Shown here: one piece after another, positions 33,469-43,040 of the stretch | How the letters are laid out: the number at the start of each line of letters is the position of its first letter | How positions within the stretch are numbered: the first letter of the stretch is position 1 | Source: Shewanella sp. Arc9-LZ | GTDB taxonomy: Bacteria > Pseudomonadota > Gammaproteobacteria > Enterobacterales > Shewanellaceae | Length of the DNA stretch: 64,000 nt | Reading direction: 5' to 3' | Assembly (NCBI RefSeq): GCF_010092445.1 | Contig: NZ_CP048031.1 | Span: 2,542,001 to 2,606,000, forward strand | Made by a program: the position numbers and the translations under genes | Notes under the pieces: generated by a model | The model's database searches: none | What the model saw: only the letters and a program-made list of their open reading frames with translations | What the model was told of the DNA's origin: nothing

Positions 33469-36360
33469 ATGAAGCTAGCAGAAGGACCTGTATTAACCAG
33501 CGGTGGTTTGGATGACCCTTTTTTACCAAAATTAACGCAAGCCATTAACCGTGCGACTAGCATTGAAATGTCGGTGTCGTTTATTCAACGATCAGGGCTA
33601 GATTTAATTTTTGATGCTTTATCCGATGCATTAGAACGCGATGCAAGTATTTCAATAGTCACCTCCGACTATCTTTTGATTACCGACCCAGTCGCATTGC
33701 GACACTTAATGATTTTGCAATCTCGTGGTGCAAAAACCAAAATATTTACCTGTAATAGCAATCAAAGCTTTCATATGAAAAGCTATATTTTCGTCCAGCA
33801 ACAAACCGGATTAGCAGATATCGGGAGCGCTTTTATTGGCTCAAATAACATCAGTAAAGCGGCATTCACACACGCATTTGAATGGTGCTTGCGCCATGAC
33901 TTATTGCCGAATCAAGATCCTAAAGAGTTTAACCATATCCGCCAACAATTCTTGAATATTTTCAATCATTCACAGGCAATCGATCTAAGTGATACCTTCA
34001 TCAACGACTATGCCCAAAAACGTAAATTGTGTAAACCACCTTTAGCTATTGTTCATGAAACAGAGCCAGAAGAACCTGTACCTAATTCTGCCCAAGCAGA
34101 AGCCTTGATAGCATTAGCGGATACACGTTTAGCTAAGCAATCCAAGGGACTGGTTGTATTAGCCACGGGCATGGGTAAAACATGGTTAGCTGCATTTGAT
34201 GTATTGCAATTCAACGCTAAAAAAGTGCTATTTGTTGCTCATAGAGAAGAGATATTAATTCAAGCAGAAAGGACTTTTAGAACCTTATTACCTCAAAGTA
34301 CAACTGGCCACTTTAATGCCAAAACTAAAGTCATTGATGCTGACATTGTATTTGCATCGATTCAAACATTAGGCAAACCGGAATATCTTAATAAACTAGA
34401 TCAAGCTCACTTCGACTACGTCATTGTTGATGAGTTTCATCATGCTGGCGCCGTCAGTTATCGGTTATTACTCAACCACTTTACCCCGCAATTTTTACTC
34501 GGTTTAACTGCCACACCAGAGCGCACGGATCAAGCTGATATTCTATCGTTATGTGATAATAATTTGGTGTTTGAGCGAAACATAATCGACGGGATTGAAT
34601 CAGGCATTCTGGTACCATTTCATTACCAAGGTATTAAAGACGAGACGGTCGATTACCGAGAACTACCGTGGCGCAATGGTAAGTTTGATCCGCAACAATT
34701 AATGAATCTATTTGCTACACAGAAGCGCGCTAAACACGTGTTTGGCCATTGGAAAACCCACAAGCAGCAACGCACCTTAGCATTTTGCGTCTCTAAAGCT
34801 CATGCCGACTTTATGGCCCAATGTTTTTCTGCCCGAGGTATTAAAGCTGTGTCGGTGCATAGCGGCTCAGAAGTTAGGCGCGGCGAAGCACTTAGCCAAT
34901 TAAACTCGGGTGAAATAGAGGTGATATTTTCAGTCGATTTGTTTAATGAAGGTACTGATTTACCCTCAATAGACACCATCTTAATCTTACGTCCGACTGA
35001 ATCCAAAATTCTATTTTTACAACAGTTAGGCCGTGGATTACGCACATCTCCCGAAACCAATAAAACCTTTGTGTCTGTTATTGATTTCATCGGTAATCAC
35101 ATCAGCTTTTTAAATCGCCCAATGGCGTTATTGCAAGCAGCGAATGCCAATGAAGCGATTAAGCGTCTTAACAATCCTGAAATCGATTCTAAGTGCTTAA
35201 TCAATATCGATCCCGAATTGGTCGACTTTTGGCAACAGCTAAAACTTGATTACACCAAAGCAGATCAACAATACCAATTACTCAAAGATGATTTAGGTCA
35301 CCGCCCTACTGCCACAGAGTTTTATCACAGTGGTTATGTTTGGAGTAAAATGACCAAGCAAAATGATAGTTGGTTTGAACTGGTATTAAGCCAAGAACGT
35401 GAAGACAAAACATTACTGGCGTTAACGCCCTATTTGCCATTTTTGAGTCGTGGCGTTGAAAAAACCACAATGACGAAATGCTTTAAAGCCATTTTACTCG
35501 AAGCATTTGTTGAGTTAGACGGATTAAACCATCCACCCACAATTGAAGCGGTATGCATTAAGAGTTGGCAGGTATTTAAACGTTATCCGAAATTGTGGAC
35601 TCAAGATGTTAAAACCGATTTACAGCATATTGATGTGCATTCCCCAAAATGGCGCAAGTATTGGCTAGACAACCCGATTACGTTTTTATGCAAACAAGAT
35701 AAATCAGACACTCAGTCTTGGTTTGTTGTACAAGAAAATCGGTTACATGCAAATGTTGATGTAAAAGTTGATGATATTGAAGTAATGTCTACCGCAATGA
35801 GCGAATTAAGCGAATTGTTGTTAGCGCGTTATAGCCAACGCCAATCAGCATCGACACTCACTCCAATAAGCAAAACTGTACAATCGAATGTGGTTACACT
35901 TCCAATTGAAGTGAGTCGCGATGAACAGGCATCCCTTAGTTATTACCCAGATCTAAAAATTGCCTGCGGTCATTTTAAAACGGGTACTGACGACAATAGT
36001 GAAACACTGACGTTAAACTCGACCTTTAGTAAACTCGATCCATCGATTTTTTTTGTTGCTCCAGCAAGTGGTGATTCGATGAACGGCGGTAAAAATCCAA
36101 TTGAAAATGGTAATTTATTGTTACTAGAACGTATTACAGCAATTAATGCTGGTTCGATTACCGGTAAAATCATGGCGATTGAAATCCAAGATGATGCAGG
36201 CAATAACCAATATTTATTACGTAAAGTGAGTAAACTCACTAATGGTCAATATCAACTTAATGCCCATAATCCAGCTTACTCACCAATACTCGCCAATGAC
36301 TCAATGCAGACCTTTGCACGCTTAAAGCAGGTATTAAATGCCTCTGATTTTGTTAAATAA
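33469..36360 (+). CDS. PLD nuclease - SF2 helicase - LexA/UmuD-like protease fusion
   Basis: A 963-residue protein. An N-terminal phospholipase-D domain (about 1-180) has one HxK set (H102, K104) with GSAFIGSNN. The SF2 helicase core follows: Walker A ATGMGKT (GMGKT 234-238), DEFHH (321-325), LTATPERTD and QQLGRGLR. A helical middle region (about 560-800) is unassigned. The C-terminus (about 825-955) looks like an S24 autoprotease: SGDSM with S870, K919, and Cys833-Gly834 at 37 residues before the serine, the same layout as the UmuD cleavage site. Likely a DNA-acting defence or repair enzyme whose C-terminus may be self-released. The function is inferred. Confidence 0.82.
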   Translation: MKLAEGPVLTSGGLDDPFLPKLTQAINRATSIEMSVSFIQRSGLDLIFDALSDALERDASISIVTSDYLLITDPVALRHLMILQSRGAKTKIFTCNSNQSFHMKSYIFVQQQTGLADIGSAFIGSNNISKAAFTHAFEWCLRHDLLPNQDPKEFNHIRQQFLNIFNHSQAIDLSDTFINDYAQKRKLCKPPLAIVHETEPEEPVPNSAQAEALIALADTRLAKQSKGLVVLATGMGKTWLAAFDVLQFNAKKVLFVAHREEILIQAERTFRTLLPQSTTGHFNAKTKVIDADIVFASIQTLGKPEYLNKLDQAHFDYVIVDEFHHAGAVSYRLLLNHFTPQFLLGLTATPERTDQADILSLCDNNLVFERNIIDGIESGILVPFHYQGIKDETVDYRELPWRNGKFDPQQLMNLFATQKRAKHVFGHWKTHKQQRTLAFCVSKAHADFMAQCFSARGIKAVSVHSGSEVRRGEALSQLNSGEIEVIFSVDLFNEGTDLPSIDTILILRPTESKILFLQQLGRGLRTSPETNKTFVSVIDFIGNHISFLNRPMALLQAANANEAIKRLNNPEIDSKCLINIDPELVDFWQQLKLDYTKADQQYQLLKDDLGHRPTATEFYHSGYVWSKMTKQNDSWFELVLSQEREDKTLLALTPYLPFLSRGVEKTTMTKCFKAILLEAFVELDGLNHPPTIEAVCIKSWQVFKRYPKLWTQDVKTDLQHIDVHSPKWRKYWLDNPITFLCKQDKSDTQSWFVVQENRLHANVDVKVDDIEVMSTAMSELSELLLARYSQRQSASTLTPISKTVQSNVVTLPIEVSRDEQASLSYYPDLKIACGHFKTGTDDNSETLTLNSTFSKLDPSIFFVAPASGDSMNGGKNPIENGNLLLLERITAINAGSITGKIMAIEIQDDAGNNQYLLRKVSKLTNGQYQLNAHNPAYSPILANDSMQTFARLKQVLNASDFVK

Positions 36361-36417
36361 CCCCACTTGAACCTTTGTTTAGGTCTGGCAATATTACAGT
36401 TTAATTAAGTACGATAC

Positions 36418-36759
36418 TTAATCAAACTGCTTGTTGATAAAATCAATTTCGTCATCAATTAACGTAGGTTTTTGTTCATATTCAAGTGGACATGTTGTCG
36501 TGATATCAACGTGTTCTAAATTGGCGCGTATTACGTTAAATTCAGACTGCTTGGACAAGCAATTTAGTACATCTCGACTAAATTCGAGCATGTATTGTTG
36601 CGACACCTTTAATCTGTTTTTTTGTGAAAGCAGTAATAACGTTGCATCACGTTTTAGCTTAGACAGTTGCTTGTCTTTTTTATCTTCATGATGTGACGCA
36701 ATCACTAATAAAGAAGATACATACATTTGCTGTAACACATCATCATTTAGCTGTCTCAT
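36418..36759 (-). CDS. Hypothetical protein at the end of the Tad-like operon
   Basis: A 113-residue, charged, helical protein with no signal peptide or membrane segment. I recognise no family. It starts 21 bp after the large prepilin gene, with a GAGG ribosome site, and is the last gene of the pilus operon before convergence with the helicase gene. Confidence 0.65.
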   Translation of the reverse strand: MRQLNDDVLQQMYVSSLLVIASHHEDKKDKQLSKLKRDATLLLLSQKNRLKVSQQYMLEFSRDVLNCLSKQSEFNVIRANLEHVDITTTCPLEYEQKPTLIDDEIDFINKQFD

Positions 36760-36780
36760 GGTAATTACCTCGCGGTTTTT

Positions 36781-37992
36781 TTACAAACCAGTATTGATCC
36801 CTTCACCGTCCGGAGCGACATAGAGCCACTCATCGTCTGCATTGTTATTGGTTGGCAAGTTAATCGTAAATGGTGGAGTGAAACGATCAAGTACATTGAA
36901 ATTATCATTGTAAGGGTCGACAACAGACTCAGCACTTAATAAGTTTATGTTAGCAACACAGTTTAGTGTGCCTTGTTGTATGCCGAGTGTCGCTAATAAA
37001 TCGATTACTAGCGGGCTGCTGATTAAATCTACATTAATGATATCGAATGTAGTTTCTACTAAGGTGTAAACCACGGAACTGACTAAATTGTCATTGTCTT
37101 CAAGCTGTGTTCCGATTGGGCAACATATATCGCCCACAGTGACATCTAAGTCAGGCACTAAACCGGCTAGTGATAACGTACTGAAGACTGTATCAACTAA
37201 AGGCTCAATCTCTGGAAGAAAACGGTCTAAAATATCCCCTTGAGACTCAGTGCCAGTAGGACAGCTTTCACATAAAGGATTCTCTACCGGTGGTTCGACT
37301 TCAATTACAGACGTACCAGCTTCAACCCCGACCAAACAACTGACATCGGCTTCAGTTTGATTAACTTCAAAGGCTTCACACGGCGTGCCCGTTACAACCC
37401 TTTGCGACATGTAGCGCGATTGAATATCGCTAATATCAACTGGGCATTGTAACGGCGTTGAACGATATAAATGGCCAATAATACCGTCATCCGATCGGCC
37501 AATGGCATAATTAGGCCCACCTTGAAGCGCATGCAAATAACTCACGGCACCGGAAGCATCAATGTTATCAACGCCTCTATTGTCTGAGGTTTCATCGCTA
37601 ATGCCTTTAATACAAGGGTTACCAGTACAGTTAGGTGAATCGTAATAAACTGGTTCACGTGAGGTAAAACGGTCATCCCTTACCCCTAAAATTGCACGGT
37701 AGTTTTTGTGTGCTGGATCGGGCGCTAATGGTGCAACGCCGCCATCAATAAACGGTACAATTGGGGTTTCGTGCTCATTTAGGCTCAGCATTTTACCTAA
37801 CTTAACCCCATTACTGTCGGCCACGGTTATGTCTCTGTTTTGCTGTGCAACTTGAGATTTAACCAGCGCGTTTCTTACCGCCGATATACCCACAAAACTG
37901 CCAATGATTAAAATGGTTGTGATTAATATAAGCTCAATGGTCAACACAAAACCAGCCTGCTTACTTAACCTTGTTGATATGTTATTTATCAT
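36781..37992 (-). CDS. Large cysteine-rich prepilin-like protein
   Basis: A 403-residue protein with a type-IV-pilin-like start: short basic leader, AG at 13-14, then FVLTIELILITTILIIGSFVGI as the hydrophobic helix with E20. The body is Cys-rich (about 14 cysteines, e.g. CTGNPC, CESC, CC) and would lie outside the membrane. The leader matches that of the small pilin at 41908 (GFV-L/M-T-x-ELIL), so both should be processed by the same peptidase. By size and single copy it may be a minor pilin or tip adhesin in place of TadE/F/G. It begins 12 bp after tadC. Confidence 0.75.
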   Translation of the reverse strand: MINNISTRLSKQAGFVLTIELILITTILIIGSFVGISAVRNALVKSQVAQQNRDITVADSNGVKLGKMLSLNEHETPIVPFIDGGVAPLAPDPAHKNYRAILGVRDDRFTSREPVYYDSPNCTGNPCIKGISDETSDNRGVDNIDASGAVSYLHALQGGPNYAIGRSDDGIIGHLYRSTPLQCPVDISDIQSRYMSQRVVTGTPCEAFEVNQTEADVSCLVGVEAGTSVIEVEPPVENPLCESCPTGTESQGDILDRFLPEIEPLVDTVFSTLSLAGLVPDLDVTVGDICCPIGTQLEDNDNLVSSVVYTLVETTFDIINVDLISSPLVIDLLATLGIQQGTLNCVANINLLSAESVVDPYNDNFNVLDRFTPPFTINLPTNNNADDEWLYVAPDGEGINTGL

Positions 37993-38004
37993 GTTGGCTG
38001 CCTC

Positions 38005-38829
38005 TTATAATGAATCGGCTAAAACGCTCAGCAAATCCATAAACTGAATTGCGGCGGGGAAAAAAACCAGAACCAGAAACATCGGAAAACACACCAATAA
38101 CATCGGTAATAATACTTCTAGCGACTTTCGATTAATTTTACTGTTTACCAATTGCTGGCGTTGCTGCTGTATTGCACTGAGTTGTGATTGCAGACAATTG
38201 ATTAATGGTGAGCCAATTTGCAAACCAATGTTAATAATAGCCGCCAATTTATTCAGATTTTGCACCCCGGTTCGTTTGGCTAAATCCGCAAAAGCGCGTT
38301 GCCTATCACGACCAGACTCTAATTCTAAAGACAGCAGTAATAACTCATCTGCTAATGGGTGTTCTTTGGTTAAGCCATATTTTGCCGACAGCCTAAATGC
38401 CTGGCTTAAAGGCGTTCCGGATTGTAAATACACCACTAATAAACTGATAAAAAATTCTAATGATGCATCGATGCGCTGTTTTCTCATTTGGCGTTTTAAC
38501 AGTAACCAGCCATCTAACATGAAAAATGCAATAACACTGATCAGAATGTGAAGCCATACCGGCATTGTCGGCATAAATTCAAGTGCCATGATAACGGCTG
38601 TAATCGCTAAACTGAGTTTAATAGACCAATACAGCAACCGATTACGAAATACCGATAAACCCGCTTGTCTAATCAGGTTTGCAGGATATATGTTGTCTAA
38701 TGGCAGTAAATCACCAAAAGAAGTAATGTCTTTATCGTCGACGCGGGTGTTATGGAATAAGTAAAATAACCAACAAGTTATAACCAATAACACGCCTAGA
38801 ATAAGATCGGTAAAAAGTGATGTATTCAT
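38005..38829 (-). CDS. tadC: TadC-like type II/IV secretion inner-membrane protein
   Basis: A 274-residue membrane protein with a T2SS F domain (about 115-240; LVVYLQSGTPLSQAFRLSA) and hydrophobic segments at about 10-30, 75-105 and 240-265. In Tad systems TadB and TadC form the platform above the TadA ATPase. Its ATG overlaps the tadB stop by four bases. Confidence 0.88.
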   Translation of the reverse strand: MNTSLFTDLILGVLLVITCWLFYLFHNTRVDDKDITSFGDLLPLDNIYPANLIRQAGLSVFRNRLLYWSIKLSLAITAVIMALEFMPTMPVWLHILISVIAFFMLDGWLLLKRQMRKQRIDASLEFFISLLVVYLQSGTPLSQAFRLSAKYGLTKEHPLADELLLLSLELESGRDRQRAFADLAKRTGVQNLNKLAAIINIGLQIGSPLINCLQSQLSAIQQQRQQLVNSKINRKSLEVLLPMLLVCFPMFLVLVFFPAAIQFMDLLSVLADSL

Positions 38830-39692
38830 AAGTTGGCCTTTAATACTTTACGTAACCAAAAGAAGCCAATAATTTGTAATAACAACGCAGTGCTTAAGAA
38901 GTTAGCGCCATTAGGGTGCTCTAGTAATGGTGCAAACCAATGCTGCTCCTGCGACACAAACAATGGAATAAGTGCATAAGGCATAAGCCCACAAAAGAAC
39001 GCCGCATAACGTGTGCCTGACATTTGGCTATTAATAAATTGATACTGCTGAATACGTTGACGCATAAGCTTCGTTACTGCTTGTAACATGGCATTAAAGT
39101 CGCTGCCAGTTTGATGCCTTGCTACCAATGCTTGAGCAAATAATCGTGTGCCTTCGGTGTTGTAGCGATTAACTAATCGATTAACCGATTGACTGGCGTC
39201 ATAACCCGATGACAAACGCGTGACAATTTCAGTCAGCTCTGCTTTTAATGGCCCTTTGGCTAAACTGGCTGCGGTTGAAATAGCTTGTAATGGTGACAAC
39301 CCCGCTTGTAGCGATGAATGCATGGTATCCATTGCATCTACTAATTCAGTTTCTACCCGTTTGATACGCCATGTGACTAAGTCATCTAATACAAAATAAC
39401 TACTGACTAATATGGCTAATGCCATGATCACCGCGATGCTTTGATGTTGAGGAAACGCCGTATGAATCGCCATATAGGCACATATAGATAGAGTTAAAAT
39501 ACCAATCAACACACTAATGGGCGCTAAGTTAATGTCTAATAAACGTAACTTTTGGCGTATTCCGCTAGTTAATTTAGTTTGTGGTTCAAGCTCTTGCGGC
39601 TTAGGTTGGGCATCGGCAAACCACCAAGCCCTGGCACACACAAGCATCACAGCCAATAACACCACCAATACAATCACTTCATACCAAGGCAT
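38826..39692 (-). CDS. tadB: TadB-like type II/IV secretion inner-membrane protein
   Basis: A 288-residue platform protein: an N-terminal membrane helix (VIVLVVLLAVMLVCA), two central helices, a T2SS F domain (about 140-260; MHSSLQAGLSPLQAISTAA) and C-terminal helices. It overlaps tadA by 14 bases and tadC by four, so the three are translated as one block. Confidence 0.88.
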   Translation of the reverse strand: MPWYEVIVLVVLLAVMLVCARAWWFADAQPKPQELEPQTKLTSGIRQKLRLLDINLAPISVLIGILTLSICAYMAIHTAFPQHQSIAVIMALAILVSSYFVLDDLVTWRIKRVETELVDAMDTMHSSLQAGLSPLQAISTAASLAKGPLKAELTEIVTRLSSGYDASQSVNRLVNRYNTEGTRLFAQALVARHQTGSDFNAMLQAVTKLMRQRIQQYQFINSQMSGTRYAAFFCGLMPYALIPLFVSQEQHWFAPLLEHPNGANFLSTALLLQIIGFFWLRKVLKANL

Positions 39693-41022
39693 AATCTACC
39701 TCCGAAAATAGCGAGTTAAGCTCGGTAACATCAAAGCCTTTGGCTGCAATTTGTTCGCTTAACTGGCATTGTGTTGCGCTGCAAACATGTTGGCCTACGA
39801 TATGGTTATGATCTGTTTGTGGTTGTTGTTGAAACTCAAAAAGTGGTTTTACCTCCGTTATAGCTGCGGTTTGTATCACTTCACATACACTCACTACTCG
39901 ACGGCTACCGTCTCTAAAACGTCTAACTTGAACAATGACTTGTATTGATGAACTGATCATATGATCAATGGTGTCACGGCATATTGCCGCTTCTTCCATT
40001 TGGGCCAATGAGCGCAGACGATTAATCACATCTTGCGGGTTATTGGCATGCACAGTGGTTAGGCTTCCATCGTGACCACAGTTCATGGCTTGGAGCATAT
40101 CAAATACTTCACCGCCCCTGACTTCGCCAACAATAATGCGGTCGGCACGCATTCGTAGTGCCGTTTTCACTAAGTCTCGTAATGACACTTCGCCATTACC
40201 CTCGCCGTTTGTTCCACGACTTTCCAGTGGAATAACATGCGGATGATGTAGTTGCAGCTCACCCGTTTCTTCAATGGTGATAACACGCTCGCTGTTAGGG
40301 ATAAAGCCAGAAATCACATTAAGTAAGCTGGTTTTACCTGAGCCCGCACTACCAGCAATAACAATGTTTATGCCTGCGATAACGGCTTTTTCTAAAAACG
40401 TTAGAATGTCTTGGTTGATAAACCCACTAGACACTAATGTCTCAGCGCTAATGGTTTCATGATGAAAACGGCGAATTGATACAACTGCGCCAATAGTGCA
40501 TAACGGTGGAATAACCGCATGTAAACGACTGCCGTCGGCCAATCTTGCATCCACCATAGGATTATTAGCATCTAACTGACGACCTTGTGCACTCACGATA
40601 CGCTCTAGAAATCGTCTTAGGTGCGAGTCGTTATCGAACGCTTGAGTGGTTTTGCGCAATGCTCCGTGACGCTCAACCCAAATCGAAAAAGGACCATTAA
40701 TTAAAATGTCGGTAACGGCTGGGTCTAACATTAATTCAGAAATCGGCCCAAGCCCTTGTAGTTCTTCGATAACTTGCTGGATAAGGAGTGCCTTATCTGC
40801 AGCATTTAATGGCTGTTGTTGTTGCCCTGGTAATAAATCGATTAGTTGCTCAAGCTGCTGCTTAAGCTGAGTGGGTTGCTTTAAATGCAATGAGTCGTCG
40901 TTGTCCATATCATCAATTAAGCTGTTATGGAGCAGTTGCTTAAGTCGACGCATTTCATCATTGGGGATTGATGAGATGTTCAATGTTGTTGGGGAAAAAA
41001 TATTATGCTCGGAATTAAACAT
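39679..41022 (-). CDS. tadA: TadA/CpaF secretion ATPase
   Basis: A 447-residue hexameric ATPase of the T2SS-E superfamily, TadA/CpaF branch. Key parts: LMLDPAVTDILINGP, Walker A GSAGSGKTSLLN, Asp box ITIEETGEL, Walker B IIVGEVRGGEVFDMLQ and the His box SLTTVHANNP. It powers pilin assembly at the inner membrane. There is one such ATPase in the locus and no TadZ/CpaE partner next to it. Confidence 0.95.
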   Translation of the reverse strand: MFNSEHNIFSPTTLNISSIPNDEMRRLKQLLHNSLIDDMDNDDSLHLKQPTQLKQQLEQLIDLLPGQQQQPLNAADKALLIQQVIEELQGLGPISELMLDPAVTDILINGPFSIWVERHGALRKTTQAFDNDSHLRRFLERIVSAQGRQLDANNPMVDARLADGSRLHAVIPPLCTIGAVVSIRRFHHETISAETLVSSGFINQDILTFLEKAVIAGINIVIAGSAGSGKTSLLNVISGFIPNSERVITIEETGELQLHHPHVIPLESRGTNGEGNGEVSLRDLVKTALRMRADRIIVGEVRGGEVFDMLQAMNCGHDGSLTTVHANNPQDVINRLRSLAQMEEAAICRDTIDHMISSSIQVIVQVRRFRDGSRRVVSVCEVIQTAAITEVKPLFEFQQQPQTDHNHIVGQHVCSATQCQLSEQIAAKGFDVTELNSLFSEVDYALV

Positions 41023-41060
41023 ATCTCACCTCACTGCATTATGACTTCCATTTAGGCGGA

Positions 41061-41822
41061 TTACTCACGTTCAATACTGACCGTTTTGCGGCTATTACCA
41101 CTGTGAATAATGATGTCTCTGTGCGTTTGGGCCATGCCCAATAACGGCTGGGTTCCGTTGGCAATATCGTAGGCGCTGTGTAATACAATAGACACAATAT
41201 CGCTGGCACCAATGCTGGCAAGTGGATAAACATCTCCAGGTCTAACGGCCATGACTAGCGCTAATGCGCCATTGGATGAGTTGGCACTTTGGGCATTTAA
41301 ACTGTCGATTGCCCCTTTGCTGTTATTGGTCTTTTTGGGCGGCTTAAGTACGCCGATTAATTGCACGTTGCGAGCAACGGTTCTGACACGTTTACGTCCG
41401 CGGACTAAAATATCGAATCGGTCGCCTTGATTGAGCTTGGCAAACGGCAGGCCTGTAGGTAATTGTGAAAGAGTGAATAACACCCGGCCCTCTGGTACTG
41501 CATACGATAACGATTTAACCGTGGGTAAAATGAGTTCGTTAGCAAACACCACATCACCTTTGCGTTTGGCAACATTAAGTACTTTGCCAAGTAACTGCTG
41601 TGGATTTTGTACACTTTGTTCAGAATCATCTTTATCTGTTTTTCTCCTTGTTAATACTGATGAAGTAATAGTGTCACCGGCTTTTAAATCTTGGCTTAAC
41701 ACTACCGCAGTGGTTGTAGATAAACGATCTACTTGACGAATACCCAGTGCTGATGCCAATACGCCGGAGGTGACGAATAGTGCAATGGCTATTGTCGTAC
41801 TACCTGTGAATTTGCGTTTCAT
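41061..41822 (-). CDS. cpaB: CpaB/RcpC-like Flp pilus assembly protein
   Basis: A 253-residue periplasmic protein anchored by an N-terminal helix (about 9-27), with an SAF domain (VVLSQDLKAGDTITSSVLTRR, about 40-100) and the RcpC/CpaB domain after it (LSYAVPEGRVLF, GDRFDILVRG). It couples the secretin to the inner platform in Tad systems. It lies between the small pilin and tadA in the same operon. Confidence 0.9.
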   Translation of the reverse strand: MKRKFTGSTTIAIALFVTSGVLASALGIRQVDRLSTTTAVVLSQDLKAGDTITSSVLTRRKTDKDDSEQSVQNPQQLLGKVLNVAKRKGDVVFANELILPTVKSLSYAVPEGRVLFTLSQLPTGLPFAKLNQGDRFDILVRGRKRVRTVARNVQLIGVLKPPKKTNNSKGAIDSLNAQSANSSNGALALVMAVRPGDVYPLASIGASDIVSIVLHSAYDIANGTQPLLGMAQTHRDIIIHSGNSRKTVSIERE

Positions 41823-41907
41823 GATGCACCTCTGCGTTATGTTGTTAATCTAAAGATTAGGCGCCGATTGCCTCTGTGTGAGACAACCGACGTAGACTTA
41901 GATTAAA

Positions 41908-42300
41908 TTAGTTATCTAAACTACCGTCAGCCTGAGAGGCCGAAGCAGCACCTGCACTAGGTGAATTTGAAATCGACACAGCAGATTCTGCGAAGTCGGT
42001 TGCAACAAACTGGAAGGTTGCACCATCACCTGCATTTACATCGACTGCATCGATAAAGCCTGAGCCACTGATTTCTGCGGTATTTTCAGCATTAATGATG
42101 CCGTCAAATGCGTAGCTTTGGTCTAATGAACCAATCGCTTCTGCAACATCCTCTAACTCAGCCGTTACCGAATCTCGCATTGTAGTTAGTCCTACTACTA
42201 AGCCTGCTGCCATGACAGTTGATAATAAAATCAACTCAGATGTCATAACAAAACCGCCTTGCTTCTTATTGTTTTTAATCATTGATTTAATAGATTTCAT
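41908..42300 (-). CDS. Flp-like prepilin, probable major subunit
   Basis: A 130-residue pilin-like protein. A basic leader ends in GG (15-16), then FVMTSELILLSTVMAAGLVVGL, with E22 inside the hydrophobic helix. The mature part has AELEDVAEAIGSLDQSYAF and a low-complexity Ala/Ser tail. Cleavage after G16 would put the glutamate at +6, whereas type IV pilins use +5. First gene of the operon, with its own sigma54 promoter 137-152 bp upstream, consistent with high expression of a major subunit. It is longer than classical Flp (about 50-80 residues). Confidence 0.78.
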   Translation of the reverse strand: MKSIKSMIKNNKKQGGFVMTSELILLSTVMAAGLVVGLTTMRDSVTAELEDVAEAIGSLDQSYAFDGIINAENTAEISGSGFIDAVDVNAGDGATFQFVATDFAESAVSISNSPSAGAASASQADGSLDN

Positions 42301-42436
42301 AATGTTTACCTCATTTATTAACTATCATGTTCACAGCCATCAATTGTTGTACTGTGAAAGTGGGTAGAGAATTAACTTGCTCTGTTACATTAAGAGGAAT
42401 CTAGATACTGCTATAAACTGCCTCTGTATAAGTAAT

Positions 42437-42452
42437 TGCGAACAACATGCCA
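42437..42452 (-). promoter_or_regulatory. Sigma54 promoter for the pilin operon
   Basis: Minus-strand TGGCATGTTGTTCGCA fits the -24/-12 consensus TGGCACG-N4-TTGCA, with GG and GC ten bases apart. Expected start near 42425, leaving a leader of about 125 nt before the pilin. Confidence 0.75.
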
Positions 42453-42582
42453 ATATAGGATATTCATAAAATAAAATTTAAAATTGTTATTTATCATGTA
42501 CTTATGCTTTTAAAATTGATTTTGCATACAATGAGATTATCAACAGTATCGAATTGAAAATGGATATGAATTGCAGAGTGAA

Positions 42583-42595
42583 TGGCAAAATGCGA
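42583..42595. promoter_or_regulatory. LuxO-type upstream activator site (pilin operon)
   Basis: TGGCAAAATGCGA fits the form TNGCA-WWW-TGCNA shared by five sites in this locus. It is centred 138 bp upstream of the -24 element. A weaker half-site precedes it at 42571. Confidence 0.65.
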
Positions 42596-43040
42596 AAAGT
42601 TGTAAATCTACTGTTAATCCAATTTTTGCGCAGTCCATTAATTCAATAGCGTGACTCATGAACACTGGTTCTGTGAGTGTTATCAGTACGGTTGTATCCA
42701 TGCTTAACGCCTGAATCATCAATCGGATCTACATTTACCTGTCATTAGTAATTACATTGTTAGATAACTGAGGCCCTTATTGGCGGCTATTGTCGACGGC
42801 TTTAGCTGCTCCATTGGTTCGCGGTTAGTGTTGCTGCATTTCTAAATGTTTGGCTCAAGGTGATAAGTGATTAAGGCCACTGTCATCCGTTATTACTGTG
42901 TTGCTATTGGTGCCAGGGATATCGGCTTGGGCATATTCTCTGAATGTGATTTTTTGTAGCCTATTGCGACAACTGAGCGGTTAATCAATTCCATGCTGTA
43001 ATCACTTAACTGATACTGAGTTGCTGAGTATATGAATTTT
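42596..43040. other. Gene-free stretch in the pilus locus
   Basis: Between the activator site and the octamer array I see no credible gene or hairpin; short minus-strand frames here have no ribosome site or recognisable product. Confidence 0.5.

Noticed and set aside
42540..42722. Minus-strand frame of 60 codons near the pilin activator site
   Set aside because: No ribosome site and odd composition; overlaps the regulatory site.
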